Below are positions 47,410 through 55,186 of a stretch of 64,000 nt of DNA, piece after piece. The position numbers and the translations under genes were made by a program. Location: positions 83,840-147,839 of IMG/VR virus record IMGVR_UViG_3300017917_004222; one strand, written 5' to 3'. The notes under the pieces were generated by a model, which saw only the letters and a list, made by a program, of their open reading frames with translations, was not told the DNA's origin and made no database searches. The first letter of the stretch is position 1, and each line of letters starts with the position of its first letter. The stretch comes from a virus.

Positions 47410-47957
47410 TGGGATATAGTCTTAGAGGTGGCAAGCCCGAAACTGCCAAGTGGTTTGCCGATAACCAAGCCAACATCAAACGAGTATTAGACATCGGTGC
47501 TGGCTCGGGCACATATGTCAAGCTGATCAAGCAGGAGTTTGGTATCTGCCAAGACACCGAGTGGACCGCAGTTGAAGCCTGGGAGGACTACATCAAGCGA
47601 TTTGACCTTGAGTCCTTGTATGACCGTGTGTTGCATCAAGATGTTCGCACACTGGACTGGTCTCAACTGGGGTACTTTGACGTGGCCATTGCTGGCGATG
47701 TGCTTGAACACATGACCAAACAGCAGGCTCAAGACTTGGTTGACCAAGTGTTGAATCATGCTACCACTTTGATTGTGAGCATTCCCATTGTGTACATGCC
47801 CCAGGACGAGATCGAAGGCAATCCGTACGAAGTGCACGTCAAGCCTGATTGGTCACACGACGAAGTCATGGAAACATGGGGTGCAGACATACGCACATTC
47901 TATCGCAAAAGCCCCAAGAGCAAAATTGCAGTGTATTGGTTGTCGCGGCATGCTTGA
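47409..47957 (+). CDS. SAM-dependent methyltransferase
   Basis: 182 residues. Motif I VLDIGAGSGTY (residues 25-35), then ECVEAW-like WTAVEAWEDY, IAGDVLEHM for motif IV and LIVSIPIVY for motif V. Class I methyltransferase of small-molecule type. In a glycan block it may methylate a sugar or an end group. No DNA-target domain is visible, so it is not a DNA methylase of the usual sort. Confidence 0.75.
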   Translation: MGYSLRGGKPETAKWFADNQANIKRVLDIGAGSGTYVKLIKQEFGICQDTEWTAVEAWEDYIKRFDLESLYDRVLHQDVRTLDWSQLGYFDVAIAGDVLEHMTKQQAQDLVDQVLNHATTLIVSIPIVYMPQDEIEGNPYEVHVKPDWSHDEVMETWGADIRTFYRKSPKSKIAVYWLSRHA

Positions 47958-48591
47958 TGTGGTATGTGTGCTTAGGTCAGGAGGCAAGGTAGGCTACTGT
48001 GCCGACTGGGTTCATCGCCTGCAACGAGCAGTTGACCGTAATCTCACGCTGCCGCACAGATTTGTATGCCTTACTGATACTCCAGTTGAATGTGAGTCAA
48101 TACCACTTGCACATGATCACGAGGGTTTTTGGAGCAAACTGGAACTGTTTCGTCCCGGGCTGTTCGCTGGCCCAACCCTGTACATTGACCTAGACACTGT
48201 GATATGCAACAACATCAACGATGTGGTGCATCGGGCCAGCGGCCACGAATTTGTGATGTGGATGGAACCTGACAAAGGCATACACTCCAGTGCACTCATG
48301 TATTGGCAAGGCGATCAGAGTCGCATCTGGGACGTGTATTGCAGTAAACCGTTTGAGTATTGGAAAAGCCTATACGCATCACCGCCGCTGTATGGGGATC
48401 AAGCAGTGGTCAGCGAGCATGTGTCGCATGTGGTGTTTCAGGACATTTGTCCCCCTGAGTGGTTCCACATAGCATCCAAACACGACCATGACATGGATTT
48501 GTCAAACATTCGCATGTTGATGTTCAGGAAAACAAAACAAAAACCATCAACCATGCAGCACCATGCTCTAGTACAACAACATTGGATCTAA
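47950..48591 (+). CDS. Glycosyltransferase-like protein (DLD motif)
   Basis: 213 residues. ATG at 47950 overlaps the methyltransferase end by 8 bases. VCVLRSGGKVGYCADWVHRLQRAV at the start, FVCLTDTP, and the metal-binding YIDLDTVI motif at about residue 75. ENP-type phrase SALMYWQGDQSRIWDVYC and PPLYGDQAVVSEH near the end. GT-A fold. Paralogue of the gene at 51880 (same YIDLDTVI). Confidence 0.7.
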   Translation: MLDVVCVLRSGGKVGYCADWVHRLQRAVDRNLTLPHRFVCLTDTPVECESIPLAHDHEGFWSKLELFRPGLFAGPTLYIDLDTVICNNINDVVHRASGHEFVMWMEPDKGIHSSALMYWQGDQSRIWDVYCSKPFEYWKSLYASPPLYGDQAVVSEHVSHVVFQDICPPEWFHIASKHDHDMDLSNIRMLMFRKTKQKPSTMQHHALVQQHWI

Positions 48592-48592
48592 C

Positions 48593-49348
48593 ATGAAAGC
48601 ATTTGTAATCTATTTGCCCAGCCGTGAGCACAGTGTAAATCATGCCACAGGCATGATCGAAACCCTGACTTCGTATGGAATTGACGCCGAGCTGTTTGAA
48701 GGCACACCGGGAGACCGGGCAGTGGAACTGGCACAGCGAGCCAAGAAAACACTGTACCCTTACAGCATCAAGAATCGTGTGCTGGATGCACAGGATGTGC
48801 AGAACCTCATACGGCCTGAGTTGTATGACGATTTTGTCAAACGCCACCGATTTGAAATCATTGAACGGCAGTTGATTGGTGAAAAAGACATAGGCAAACT
48901 CAGTCGCCCGGGAGTAATTGGCTGCTTCTACAGCCACTATGCGCTGTGGCAACGCTGTGTTGATCTTGGCGAGCCCATCATGATTTTCGAAGACGATGTC
49001 AAGTTCTATCGTGGCTGGCATCCAGTGGAGTTTGAGGGCGTGTTGATACTGAGCCTGGGCAAGAGCAGTTTCATGAGTGATCCTCAAAAAACCTATCTTG
49101 AAAACCCCACTGGAGTGCCCATGGCACGACGGTGGCAGAACTTTAGCATGCCTGGCGCCAGCGGTTATGCCATCAAACCAGACGCTGCCCTGGCTCTGAC
49201 CAAATTTTATCGACCCTATTGGTATCCCGCTGACAACGCAATCAATCAGTTTGTTTGCCCAATTGAAATCAGCACCTATATCATGGGACGCAACACCTTG
49301 CCAGAAGAAGGCAATGTGTCAATGACCAAAGCCAAAGATTGGATTTGA
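48593..49348 (+). CDS. Glycosyltransferase family 25-like
   Basis: 251 residues. FVIYLPSREHSVNHATGM at the start, GVIGCFYSHYALWQ in the middle and IMIFEDDVKF with the EDD motif, all standard for the LPS GT25 group (galactosyl or glucosyl transfer). The C-terminal part has GASGYAIKPDAALAL and CPIEISTYIMGR. The gene begins one base after the preceding stop and is followed by one base before the next. Confidence 0.8.
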   Translation: MKAFVIYLPSREHSVNHATGMIETLTSYGIDAELFEGTPGDRAVELAQRAKKTLYPYSIKNRVLDAQDVQNLIRPELYDDFVKRHRFEIIERQLIGEKDIGKLSRPGVIGCFYSHYALWQRCVDLGEPIMIFEDDVKFYRGWHPVEFEGVLILSLGKSSFMSDPQKTYLENPTGVPMARRWQNFSMPGASGYAIKPDAALALTKFYRPYWYPADNAINQFVCPIEISTYIMGRNTLPEEGNVSMTKAKDWI

Positions 49349-49349
49349 A

Positions 49350-50261
49350 ATGAAAGTCGGGATATTCTATAACTCCATATCCAACCCTGCCAAGTTCAGC
49401 AACAAAGTGATGTTGATGAACAACTTTGCGGCAGGGGTGCGAGCACACGGAGATCAAGTGATTGAGTATCACAGCAACGTGCTGCCTGATCAACCGCTTG
49501 ACGCAGGGTTTGTGCTGGGCTATACTCTGGAAGACAACTTCCGCCGCAAGATCATTGACCAGCTGCGGGCACGAAACACACCAGCGGTGTTTGTGGACAG
49601 CAACATCCTGCACTATTCGCGCCCCGAACATGAGTGGCATCGCTACAGCATTGGCTCAGTGTATCCCGACTCGGGCACATACTTTTTCAGTGATCCCGAC
49701 CCTGATCGCTGGCAGCAATACAGCAGTTGGCATGGTGTGGAGTTGAAACCCTGGCGCACACAAGGCAGGCATGTGCTGGTGCTGGCTCAGCGTCCCAAGG
49801 GCTTCAACATGTTTACAGATCAAGACACCTGGCTGGAGCAAGCGATCAACAGCATTCGTGCTCACACAGACCGACCCGTTGTGCTGCGCATGCATCCAGG
49901 TGATGGTGCTCGGGACAAACAGATTGACAAGATTCGCAAACGCTACGGCAGTGGGGTTGCCATTGATCAAAACACCATCATTCGTGATGCCTTGGTTGAT
50001 TGCTGGTGCACTGTGGGCTACAACTCCACCCCCAACGTGGTTGCACGAATTGAAGGCATACCGGGCTACGTGCAGGATCCAGTGCACAGCTGGGCAGCTG
50101 ATGTCAGTTTTGGCGATTTGTCACAGCTGGAAACACCGCCCTTGCCTGATCGCAGTGAGTGGATTCACCGCATTGCCAACATCCACTGGAGCAACCAACA
50201 GGTGACATCAGGACAGTTGTGGGCAGCCATCAAGCAGCATATTTCTGTTGCTCGCGGATAA
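49350..50261 (+). CDS. Capsule/GT-B type sugar transferase, KpsC-like
   Basis: 303 residues. FYNSISNPAKFSNKVMLMNNF start, VLVLAQRPKGF, then SIRAHTDRPVVLRMHPG and VDCWCTVGYNSTPNVVARIEGIP. This style (HP motif, Gly-rich loop before a conserved Ser/Thr) is seen in capsule polysaccharide biosynthesis proteins of the KpsC group. Paralogue of the gene at 51026; the segment IRAHTDRP(V/I)VLR is nearly identical, also at DNA level. Its end overlaps a minus-strand gene by 32 bases. Confidence 0.65.
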   Translation: MKVGIFYNSISNPAKFSNKVMLMNNFAAGVRAHGDQVIEYHSNVLPDQPLDAGFVLGYTLEDNFRRKIIDQLRARNTPAVFVDSNILHYSRPEHEWHRYSIGSVYPDSGTYFFSDPDPDRWQQYSSWHGVELKPWRTQGRHVLVLAQRPKGFNMFTDQDTWLEQAINSIRAHTDRPVVLRMHPGDGARDKQIDKIRKRYGSGVAIDQNTIIRDALVDCWCTVGYNSTPNVVARIEGIPGYVQDPVHSWAADVSFGDLSQLETPPLPDRSEWIHRIANIHWSNQQVTSGQLWAAIKQHISVARG

Positions 50262-50985
50262 AGATTTCCAGTTCCTTGCGTTGGCCTTTGGCAGTCCACA
50301 CAGCACTGTCGGGTCGCATTTCCCAATCAATCCATGACATGGGCAGTTGTGCCACACGGTAGTGTGGCACCACATGTTCCAGCACGTCTTGATCCAGCCC
50401 CCAATACAAGCGGTCGTTGGCCAATTTGAGCTCTAGCTCATGTGCATACTGTGTGATGAATTGGTATGCGGAGTCAGTTCCTGGTAGGTAGATGCCGCCT
50501 GCAAGGTATCTGGCTCGACGGCCTGAAATGTAGTGGATGTAGAAGTCTGGACCTGGCGGCAACGGCTGCAACTGGGATCGAACCACAGCATCCGAATCAA
50601 TGGCCAACACCTGGTGGTTGGGTTGCATGCATTGTTGCAGGCGAATGAATCGGGCACAAGCATAGTAGGTCTTTTGCAGTCGCTCCAGTAGACTTTGATC
50701 GTGACCTTTTTGCATGGCTGTGTGAGTGCGCCGCAGCTGATCTGCCTGCACCGGGTCTAGGTCACTCTGTTGCCAATACTGGGCAGCAGCAGCAAATGCC
50801 ATTGGATCCACATGTTCATACGTGAGCGACACCTGCGGTTGCGATTCGCACCAGCACACCTGTTCGGCTGTGGGATTGTAAAGGTGCAGGTGTATGCCCA
50901 TTGTGGTATTGCGCTGAATGCTACGCACAATGATGCGGCCAAATTCTTCAAAGTAGTGAGTGTCGCAAGCGGTGTAGACGAACAT
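50230..50985 (-). CDS. Glycosyltransferase, minus strand
   Basis: 251 residues from ATG 50985: MFVYTACDTHYFEEFGRII is the usual start of small GT-A enzymes. Metal site VLAIDSDAVV near residue 130, then FYIHYISGRRARYLAGGI, and GLDQDVLEHVVPHY near the end, the conserved C-terminal region of capsule-type GTs. A 14-residue longer form starts at 51027. It is the only minus gene in the glycan block and sits between two paralogous gene pairs. Confidence 0.7.
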   Translation of the reverse strand: MFVYTACDTHYFEEFGRIIVRSIQRNTTMGIHLHLYNPTAEQVCWCESQPQVSLTYEHVDPMAFAAAAQYWQQSDLDPVQADQLRRTHTAMQKGHDQSLLERLQKTYYACARFIRLQQCMQPNHQVLAIDSDAVVRSQLQPLPPGPDFYIHYISGRRARYLAGGIYLPGTDSAYQFITQYAHELELKLANDRLYWGLDQDVLEHVVPHYRVAQLPMSWIDWEMRPDSAVWTAKGQRKELEIFIREQQKYAA

Positions 50986-51025
50986 GCCTGACTGTTCGAT
51001 TTTTCCGTGTAGGGGTGGGAGTTGC

Positions 51026-51883
51026 ATGGTTAAATATTTAGTGATCACCAGCGCCAGTATTTTTCCTTCCCAATGTGCTTTGAATTCAGCCCCAGTCATG
51101 GCAGCCATGATGTCGGCTTTGAGCCATCGTGGCATCCAGACTCCAGTCAACAGCATGACAGCAGATGCAGCCATCATCTGGAGCGTGTTGTGGTCAGGTC
51201 GTATGGCCGCCAATCGCCAAGTGTACCAGCACTATCGCAGTCAAGGCCGGCCAGTGATCATAGTGGAAGTGGGCGCACTACAGCGTGGCCACACCTGGCG
51301 AGTGAGTGTGAATCATGTGACCGCACAGGGCTATTATGGGCACAAGGATCTCTTAGATTGGGATCGCCCCAAGCGTCTAGGCCTTGCGCTGCAACCGGTT
51401 GTGAATCGAAGCAGGCACATCACAGTGGCCCTGCAACATCCTCGCAGTCTGCAGGTGGAACACATACACAATTGGAATCAATGGATTCACAACACCGTAG
51501 ACAGCATACGTGCTCACACAGATCGACCCATTGTGCTGCGACCGCACCCGCGTGGGCGCGTGGCCATGCCCGAAATTGCAGGAGTCACAGTGAGCCACCC
51601 TCAACAGCTATTGGGCACCTACGACAGTTATGACTTTGACTTCAACTGTCATGCAGTGGTTAATGTCAATTCGGGCCCGGGTGTGCAGGCAGCCATTGCT
51701 GGTGTGCGACCCATTGTGGAATCTTCGAGCCTGGCTCATCCTGTTGCAATAGGTTTTGATCAAATCGAGAAACCCTATGAGGTTGACCGCGACCTGTGGT
51801 TTACTCAAATCTGTCACACTGAATACACTGTGCCGGAATTGCAACAAGGTGTGTGGCTGGATCGTTTGGAGGCAGTGCTGTGA
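51026..51883 (+). CDS. KpsC-like sugar transferase, paralogue
   Basis: 285 residues. ATG at 51026 (GGTGGGAG upstream). SIRAHTDRPIVLRPHPRG and VNVNSGPGVQAAIAGVRPIVE (conserved Gly-rich region before substrate loop) link it to the gene at 49350. N terminus differs: VITSASIFPSQCALNSAPVMAA. Divergent from the minus-strand glycosyltransferase across about 40 bases. The ATG overlaps an element TTAAATATTTA that could be a two-way late promoter. Overlaps the next gene by GTGA. Confidence 0.6.
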   Translation: MVKYLVITSASIFPSQCALNSAPVMAAMMSALSHRGIQTPVNSMTADAAIIWSVLWSGRMAANRQVYQHYRSQGRPVIIVEVGALQRGHTWRVSVNHVTAQGYYGHKDLLDWDRPKRLGLALQPVVNRSRHITVALQHPRSLQVEHIHNWNQWIHNTVDSIRAHTDRPIVLRPHPRGRVAMPEIAGVTVSHPQQLLGTYDSYDFDFNCHAVVNVNSGPGVQAAIAGVRPIVESSSLAHPVAIGFDQIEKPYEVDRDLWFTQICHTEYTVPELQQGVWLDRLEAVL

Positions 51884-52587
51884 TTGATTGTGCATGTGTG
51901 ATACACGGTACAGCCTATGATTGGATCTACGTAGAACGGTTGTACAACATGTTGCAAAAACATGTGCCCCAAGGAGCAAGATTGCATGTGTATACCGAAG
52001 CTGATCGCCAGGTTCCGTCGCACATGATCAAGCACGAACTACAGCAGTGGCCTGGTGTTGCTGGGCCCAAAAAGTCCTGGTGGTACAAAATGCAGTTGTT
52101 CAACCCCGAACATCACACAGGAGACTTGTTCTATATTGACCTAGACACTGTGATTGTGGATGACCTGGGATGGATTTTCAACCACTCCACCCAGTACTTT
52201 TGGACCATTAGGGATTTTAGATACCTGCAGCACAGCACAATCAGCACCATGAACTCCAGTGTGATGTGGTTCAATGTAGATGCCATGTCATGGGTGTACC
52301 ACAAGTTTTCTCAAGAGCATCTGCCCACCATAATGCGAACGTATCACGGAGATCAGGATTACATTGAGGCAGTGGTGCCACACCAGCAACGCAGGTTTCT
52401 AGACATCTCAAAGTTCGCAAGTTTCAGATGGCAGGCATATCAAGGCGGCATGAATTGGCAAACACGCCGTCCACATGACACACAGGCCAACACCAACATT
52501 CCTCCAGGTACCAGTGTGCTGGTGTTTCATGGGCACCCCAAGCCGCACGAAGTCAACTGCCCATTGGTAAAACAGTTGTGGCAGTAA
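51880..52587 (+). CDS. Glycosyltransferase-like protein, paralogue of 47950
   Basis: 235 residues from a GTG overlapping the previous stop. CVIHGTAYDWIYVERLYNMLQ start, YIDLDTVIVDD metal site near residue 90, SVMWFNVDAMSWVYHKF and HGHPKPHEVNCP at the end. Same YIDLDTVI core and neighbourhood as the gene at 47950. Last gene of the glycan block; the next promoter begins 23 bases downstream. Confidence 0.7.
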   Translation: MIDCACVIHGTAYDWIYVERLYNMLQKHVPQGARLHVYTEADRQVPSHMIKHELQQWPGVAGPKKSWWYKMQLFNPEHHTGDLFYIDLDTVIVDDLGWIFNHSTQYFWTIRDFRYLQHSTISTMNSSVMWFNVDAMSWVYHKFSQEHLPTIMRTYHGDQDYIEAVVPHQQRRFLDISKFASFRWQAYQGGMNWQTRRPHDTQANTNIPPGTSVLVFHGHPKPHEVNCPLVKQLWQ

Positions 52588-52610
52588 CACTCAAGTACTA
52601 ATTTCTAAAT

Positions 52611-52639
52611 TTGCTCAAAATGACGCCTGGTGTTATACT
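52611..52639 (+). promoter_or_regulatory. Sigma70-type promoter, TTGCTC-17-TATACT
   Basis: TTGCTC (52611-52616), 17-base spacer, TATACT (52634-52639), 30 bases before the ATG at 52670. Leader includes TAGGAG ribosome site. Confidence 0.65.
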
Positions 52640-52669
52640 GTGTGAACAGTAACACATAGGAGCCACAAC

Positions 52670-52804
52670 ATGCCTGCAACTGACATCAAACAGCGAATTC
52701 TGGAACTGTATCGTGGTGGGGCCGAGGACTCGGAAATTGCCGAACAACTTGGCATCGACGAGAGCTTTGTGTCCAACGTGATCGACGCTTTTGAGGAGGC
52801 TTGA
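52670..52804 (+). CDS. 44-residue helix-turn-helix peptide
   Basis: ATG at 52670, 7 bases after TAGGAG. Sequence IKQRILELYRGGAEDSEIAEQ, then LGIDESFVSNVIDAF: a helix-turn-helix unit of the resolvase/HTH23 kind where the second helix is IAEQLG and the third SFVSNVI. Tiny DNA-binding regulators of this form appear in phages. Immediately upstream of a membrane peptide gene, under an early promoter. Confidence 0.7.
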   Translation: MPATDIKQRILELYRGGAEDSEIAEQLGIDESFVSNVIDAFEEA

Positions 52805-52805
52805 A

Positions 52806-52976
52806 ATGTTGTTTACCGCTTACTACATCTTGACCGCATTGTTCACAGCATTCATCAGCTTTGCTTGGAGCGGTCGATTTGGGGTCAACCTCCTGATCAA
52901 ACTCACCGCGTTCGCACTGTGCATCTCCAGCATTCTCATGCTGTTGCGCGAACAAGGCTTCTTGGTCCAGATTTGA
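52806..52976 (+). CDS. 56-residue small membrane protein
   Basis: ATG at 52806 lies two bases after the previous stop. Sequence has two hydrophobic helices: MLFTAYYILTALFTAFISFA and LLIKLTAFALCISSILMLL, with a short polar loop (WSGRFGVN). Could be an inner-membrane protein for host takeover or a superinfection barrier. No family recognised. Ends inside the -35 region of the next promoter. Confidence 0.6.
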   Translation: MLFTAYYILTALFTAFISFAWSGRFGVNLLIKLTAFALCISSILMLLREQGFLVQI

Positions 52977-53001
52977 CCGAAATTCACCCCTGTGCTATAA
53001 T
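52973..53001 (+). promoter_or_regulatory. Promoter copy A, TTGACC-17-TATAAT
   Basis: TTGACC (52973-52978), 17-base spacer, TATAAT (52996-53001). Shares GAAATTC after -35, an extended TGC before -10 and downstream CAACATA(G/A)CGTAA with the promoter at 53252. Leader about 30 bases with AGGAG. Confidence 0.85.
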
Positions 53002-53033
53002 ATCAACATAGCGTAACAAAACAGGAGTTGACG

Positions 53034-53255
53034 ATGGGCTGGATCAAAGACAACAACCAAGTTCGTGCACTGTATCTGGGTCGTGTGGAAGTGCAGGGCC
53101 GGGTGACCGAAAGCCGTGTGCGTTACGGTGGCAAGGTGTGCTACACCCTGCAGCTGAACTCTCCGGTGATGTTGCCCTGGCGCAGTGAGCCCACCGACGT
53201 GGTCATCGTTGACGAACAAGAAATCCTGGAAGAAACGGTTGTGGCAATTGCTTGA
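53034..53255 (+). CDS. 73-residue small protein, early
   Basis: ATG at 53034 has CAGGAG 6 bases upstream. The product (MGWIKDNNQVRALYLGR, VEVQGRVTESRVRYGGKVCY, PTDVVIVDEQEI) is beta-rich and resembles the small barrel at the start of the AAA+ protein next door. Both genes carry nearly the same promoter, so they may be products of an old duplication. Function unknown. Confidence 0.6.
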   Translation: MGWIKDNNQVRALYLGRVEVQGRVTESRVRYGGKVCYTLQLNSPVMLPWRSEPTDVVIVDEQEILEETVVAIA

Positions 53256-53280
53256 CCGAAATTCGTGCTTCTGCTATAAT
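53252..53280 (+). promoter_or_regulatory. Promoter copy B, TTGACC-17-TATAAT
   Basis: TTGACC (53252-53257), 17-base spacer, TATAAT (53275-53280). Near-copy of the promoter at 52973. Leader about 42 bases, TGGAG ribosome site before ATG 53323. Confidence 0.85.
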
Positions 53281-53322
53281 AACAACATAACGTAAACGAT
53301 CAACCGCACAACTGGAGCCAAC

Positions 53323-54354
53323 ATGAGTGCTAACACTGTTCGAATCATTTCCGGCAAATACCGTGGCTATGTCATCGAGAACACAGAGTTTGAGCTGGTG
53401 GCTGAACTGACCACGGGCGCTCGTGGTTCTTATGTGACCGTGAAAAACAACGGTGCCTTCCCCAAATTTGGCGATACGATTCGCATCACTGTTGACGGTC
53501 CCGAGCAGGTGCTGTATAATCAGCCCATGACTGACACTGTTGACACTGCCCCTGCTCGTGCCGCTGCACCTGCAGAAACTGAAGAACAAGCCATCGAGCG
53601 CATTCGTGAGCGCTTTGAGATCCTGACTGAAATGAGTCGTGCCTGCGTGAGCGGCGACATCCGTGCCATGATTGTGAGTGGCCCTCCTGGCGTGGGCAAG
53701 AGCTTTGGCGTGGAGCAAGAGATCGAAAAGGCCACCATGTTTGACAAGATCGCTGGCAAACGCCTGCGAGCCGAAGTGGTCAAAGGTTCGGCCACTCCCA
53801 TTGGTCTGTACCAAACTCTCTACAAATACTCGGACCCCAACTGTGTGGTGGTGTTTGACGACTGCGATAGCATCCTGCTGGACGATGTCAGCTTGAACCT
53901 GTTGAAGGGTGCCCTGGACTCGGGCAAGAAGCGCAAGATTTCCTGGTTGAGCGAAAGCCGTGTGCTGCGTCAAGAAGGCATTCCTGACAGCTTTGAATTC
54001 AAAGGCAGTGCCATCTTCATCACCAACCTCAAGTTTGACAAGATGAAGAGCCAGAAACTGCGTGATCACTTGGACGCACTGCAGAGTCGCTGCCACTACT
54101 TGGACCTGACCCTGGACAGCATGCGTGACAAGATCCTGCGCATCAAGCAAATTGCCAAAGATGGCGTGCTGTTCGCAGACTACGATTTTGATCAGGCAGC
54201 CCAAGACGAGATCATTGACTTCATGGACGCCAACAAGCATCGCCTGCGTGAAATGAGCCTGCGCATGGCGCTGAAGATTGCAGACCTCCGCAAGTTGAGT
54301 GCCACTACTTGGAAGCGCTTGGCCGAAACCACTTGCATGCGAACCCCCGACTGA
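53323..54354 (+). CDS. AAA+ ATPase with small N-terminal barrel
   Basis: 343 residues. N-terminal 65 residues: VRIISGKYRGYVIENTEFEL, beta-barrel (SH3/KOW-like). Linker with Ala/Pro (APARAAAPAETEEQ). AAA+ core: Walker A GPPGVGKS (120-127), Walker B VVVFDDCD (175-182), sensor-1-like IFITNLKFDK, arginine-finger region RCHYLDLTLD, and a helical lid (MDANKHRLREMSLRMAL). Phage AAA+ proteins of this type are common but functionally uncharacterised; remodelling of a replication or head-assembly complex is possible. A consensus promoter at 53492 could express a shorter form from Met69. Confidence 0.8.
   Translation: MSANTVRIISGKYRGYVIENTEFELVAELTTGARGSYVTVKNNGAFPKFGDTIRITVDGPEQVLYNQPMTDTVDTAPARAAAPAETEEQAIERIRERFEILTEMSRACVSGDIRAMIVSGPPGVGKSFGVEQEIEKATMFDKIAGKRLRAEVVKGSATPIGLYQTLYKYSDPNCVVVFDDCDSILLDDVSLNLLKGALDSGKKRKISWLSESRVLRQEGIPDSFEFKGSAIFITNLKFDKMKSQKLRDHLDALQSRCHYLDLTLDSMRDKILRIKQIAKDGVLFADYDFDQAAQDEIIDFMDANKHRLREMSLRMALKIADLRKLSATTWKRLAETTCMRTPD
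53492..53520 (+). promoter_or_regulatory. Internal promoter, TTGACG-17-TATAAT, leaderless geometry
   Basis: Inside the AAA+ gene: TTGACG (53492-53497), 17-base spacer, TATAAT (53515-53520), then six bases and ATG at 53527 (Met69 of the long form). No ribosome site lies in between. A leaderless mRNA would give a 275-residue ATPase without the N-terminal barrel. Confidence 0.55.
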
Positions 54355-54365
54355 AAGGAACCGAC

Positions 54366-54476
54366 ATGTACGAAATCTGGGATGGTGATTTGATGCTGTA
54401 CGCTACCGACAGCCAGTATGAGGCCGACGAGGCCGACGAGGCTGGTTTCACTGTACGGGTGCGCGATGACCGCTAA
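54366..54476 (+). CDS. 36-residue acidic peptide
   Basis: ATG at 54366, with GAAAGGAA upstream and stop at 54474-54476. Product MYEIWDGDLMLYATDS then QYEADEADEAGFTVRVRDD. Acidic and repetitive (ADEADEA). Its end overlaps the next gene by 11 bases. The ribosome site and overlap argue for it being real, but short genes are uncertain. Confidence 0.45.
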   Translation: MYEIWDGDLMLYATDSQYEADEADEAGFTVRVRDDR

Positions 54477-54843
54477 CACCAAGGCCCCGGTGTTCACCGA
54501 TGTTGCCGAGGTTGTCGCCAAGCGCACCCGGGCCCGAACAGTCAAGGAAGAAAAGCTGGTGTTCCGGCCTGAGCTGCCCGGTTACCGAGCCGAGGTTGAA
54601 CTGCAGTTGGTAGGCGGGCTTGTGATGGAAATGATCGCAGCATTGGCTGAAGTCAGTCCTGACCATGCACTGCTGAAACACCCAGTGGTGCGGGGCATTC
54701 AGAAACGTGCAGAGGATCATGCAGAGAAGCAACGCCAGGCTCGAATAGCCGACCTGGCCCGACGTGAAAAACGCAAACAGGACCGCGCCGCTGCGCTGGC
54801 CAAACTGACTCCAGAAGAACGCAAAGTGTTTGGATTTGAATAA
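54466..54843 (+). CDS. 125-residue basic helical protein
   Basis: ATG at 54466 chosen as the first Met after the peptide gene; the longer frame lacks a ribosome site. Sequence: KAPVFTDVAEVVAKRTRAR, ELPGYRAEVELQLVGGLVM and a strongly basic C-terminal helix (EKQRQARIADLARREKRKQD). It could bind nucleic acid or coat a partner. No family. Next gene starts two bases after the stop. Confidence 0.55.
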   Translation: MTANTKAPVFTDVAEVVAKRTRARTVKEEKLVFRPELPGYRAEVELQLVGGLVMEMIAALAEVSPDHALLKHPVVRGIQKRAEDHAEKQRQARIADLARREKRKQDRAAALAKLTPEERKVFGFE

Positions 54844-54844
54844 C

Positions 54845-55165
54845 ATGGAACGAGATCAACTGCTGGAATTGATGACTCAGCGAGTGAGTCGGGTGCGTCT
54901 CAATCAGGGTCGCTACGCCATCATGGCCATGCTGGAACTGGAACGCAACGGCATGGCAGACTTTGTGTTGTTGCGCAACGATGATCTGCGCAACTGGTGG
55001 CTCCAGCTGATGGCAGACTTCGAAAAGAACTGGCAGCGATACCTGCAGGAACAGTCAGAGTTTCACATCCGCCTGGCAGTGTGGAAGAGATTGAGCATTG
55101 GCGAGCGCAGAGTGTTGAACATTACCAAGCCCCGCGAACCGACAGAACCCGACTTGGTCCCGTAA
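54845..55165 (+). CDS. 106-residue helical protein
   Basis: ATG at 54845, one base after the previous stop. Helical with many aromatic and charged residues: MERDQLLELMTQRVSRVRLNQ, MADFVLLRNDDLRNWWLQLM and FHIRLAVWKRLSIGE. No known domain. Last gene before the UUCG terminator. Confidence 0.55.
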   Translation: MERDQLLELMTQRVSRVRLNQGRYAIMAMLELERNGMADFVLLRNDDLRNWWLQLMADFEKNWQRYLQEQSEFHIRLAVWKRLSIGERRVLNITKPREPTEPDLVP

Positions 55166-55186
55166 GCTTCTTGATCAAACAGTTTT

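Noticed and set aside
47409-47957. DNA methyltransferase for anti-restriction
   Set aside because: Class I fold is clear but there is no target-recognition region or DPPY-type motif; the glycan context fits better.
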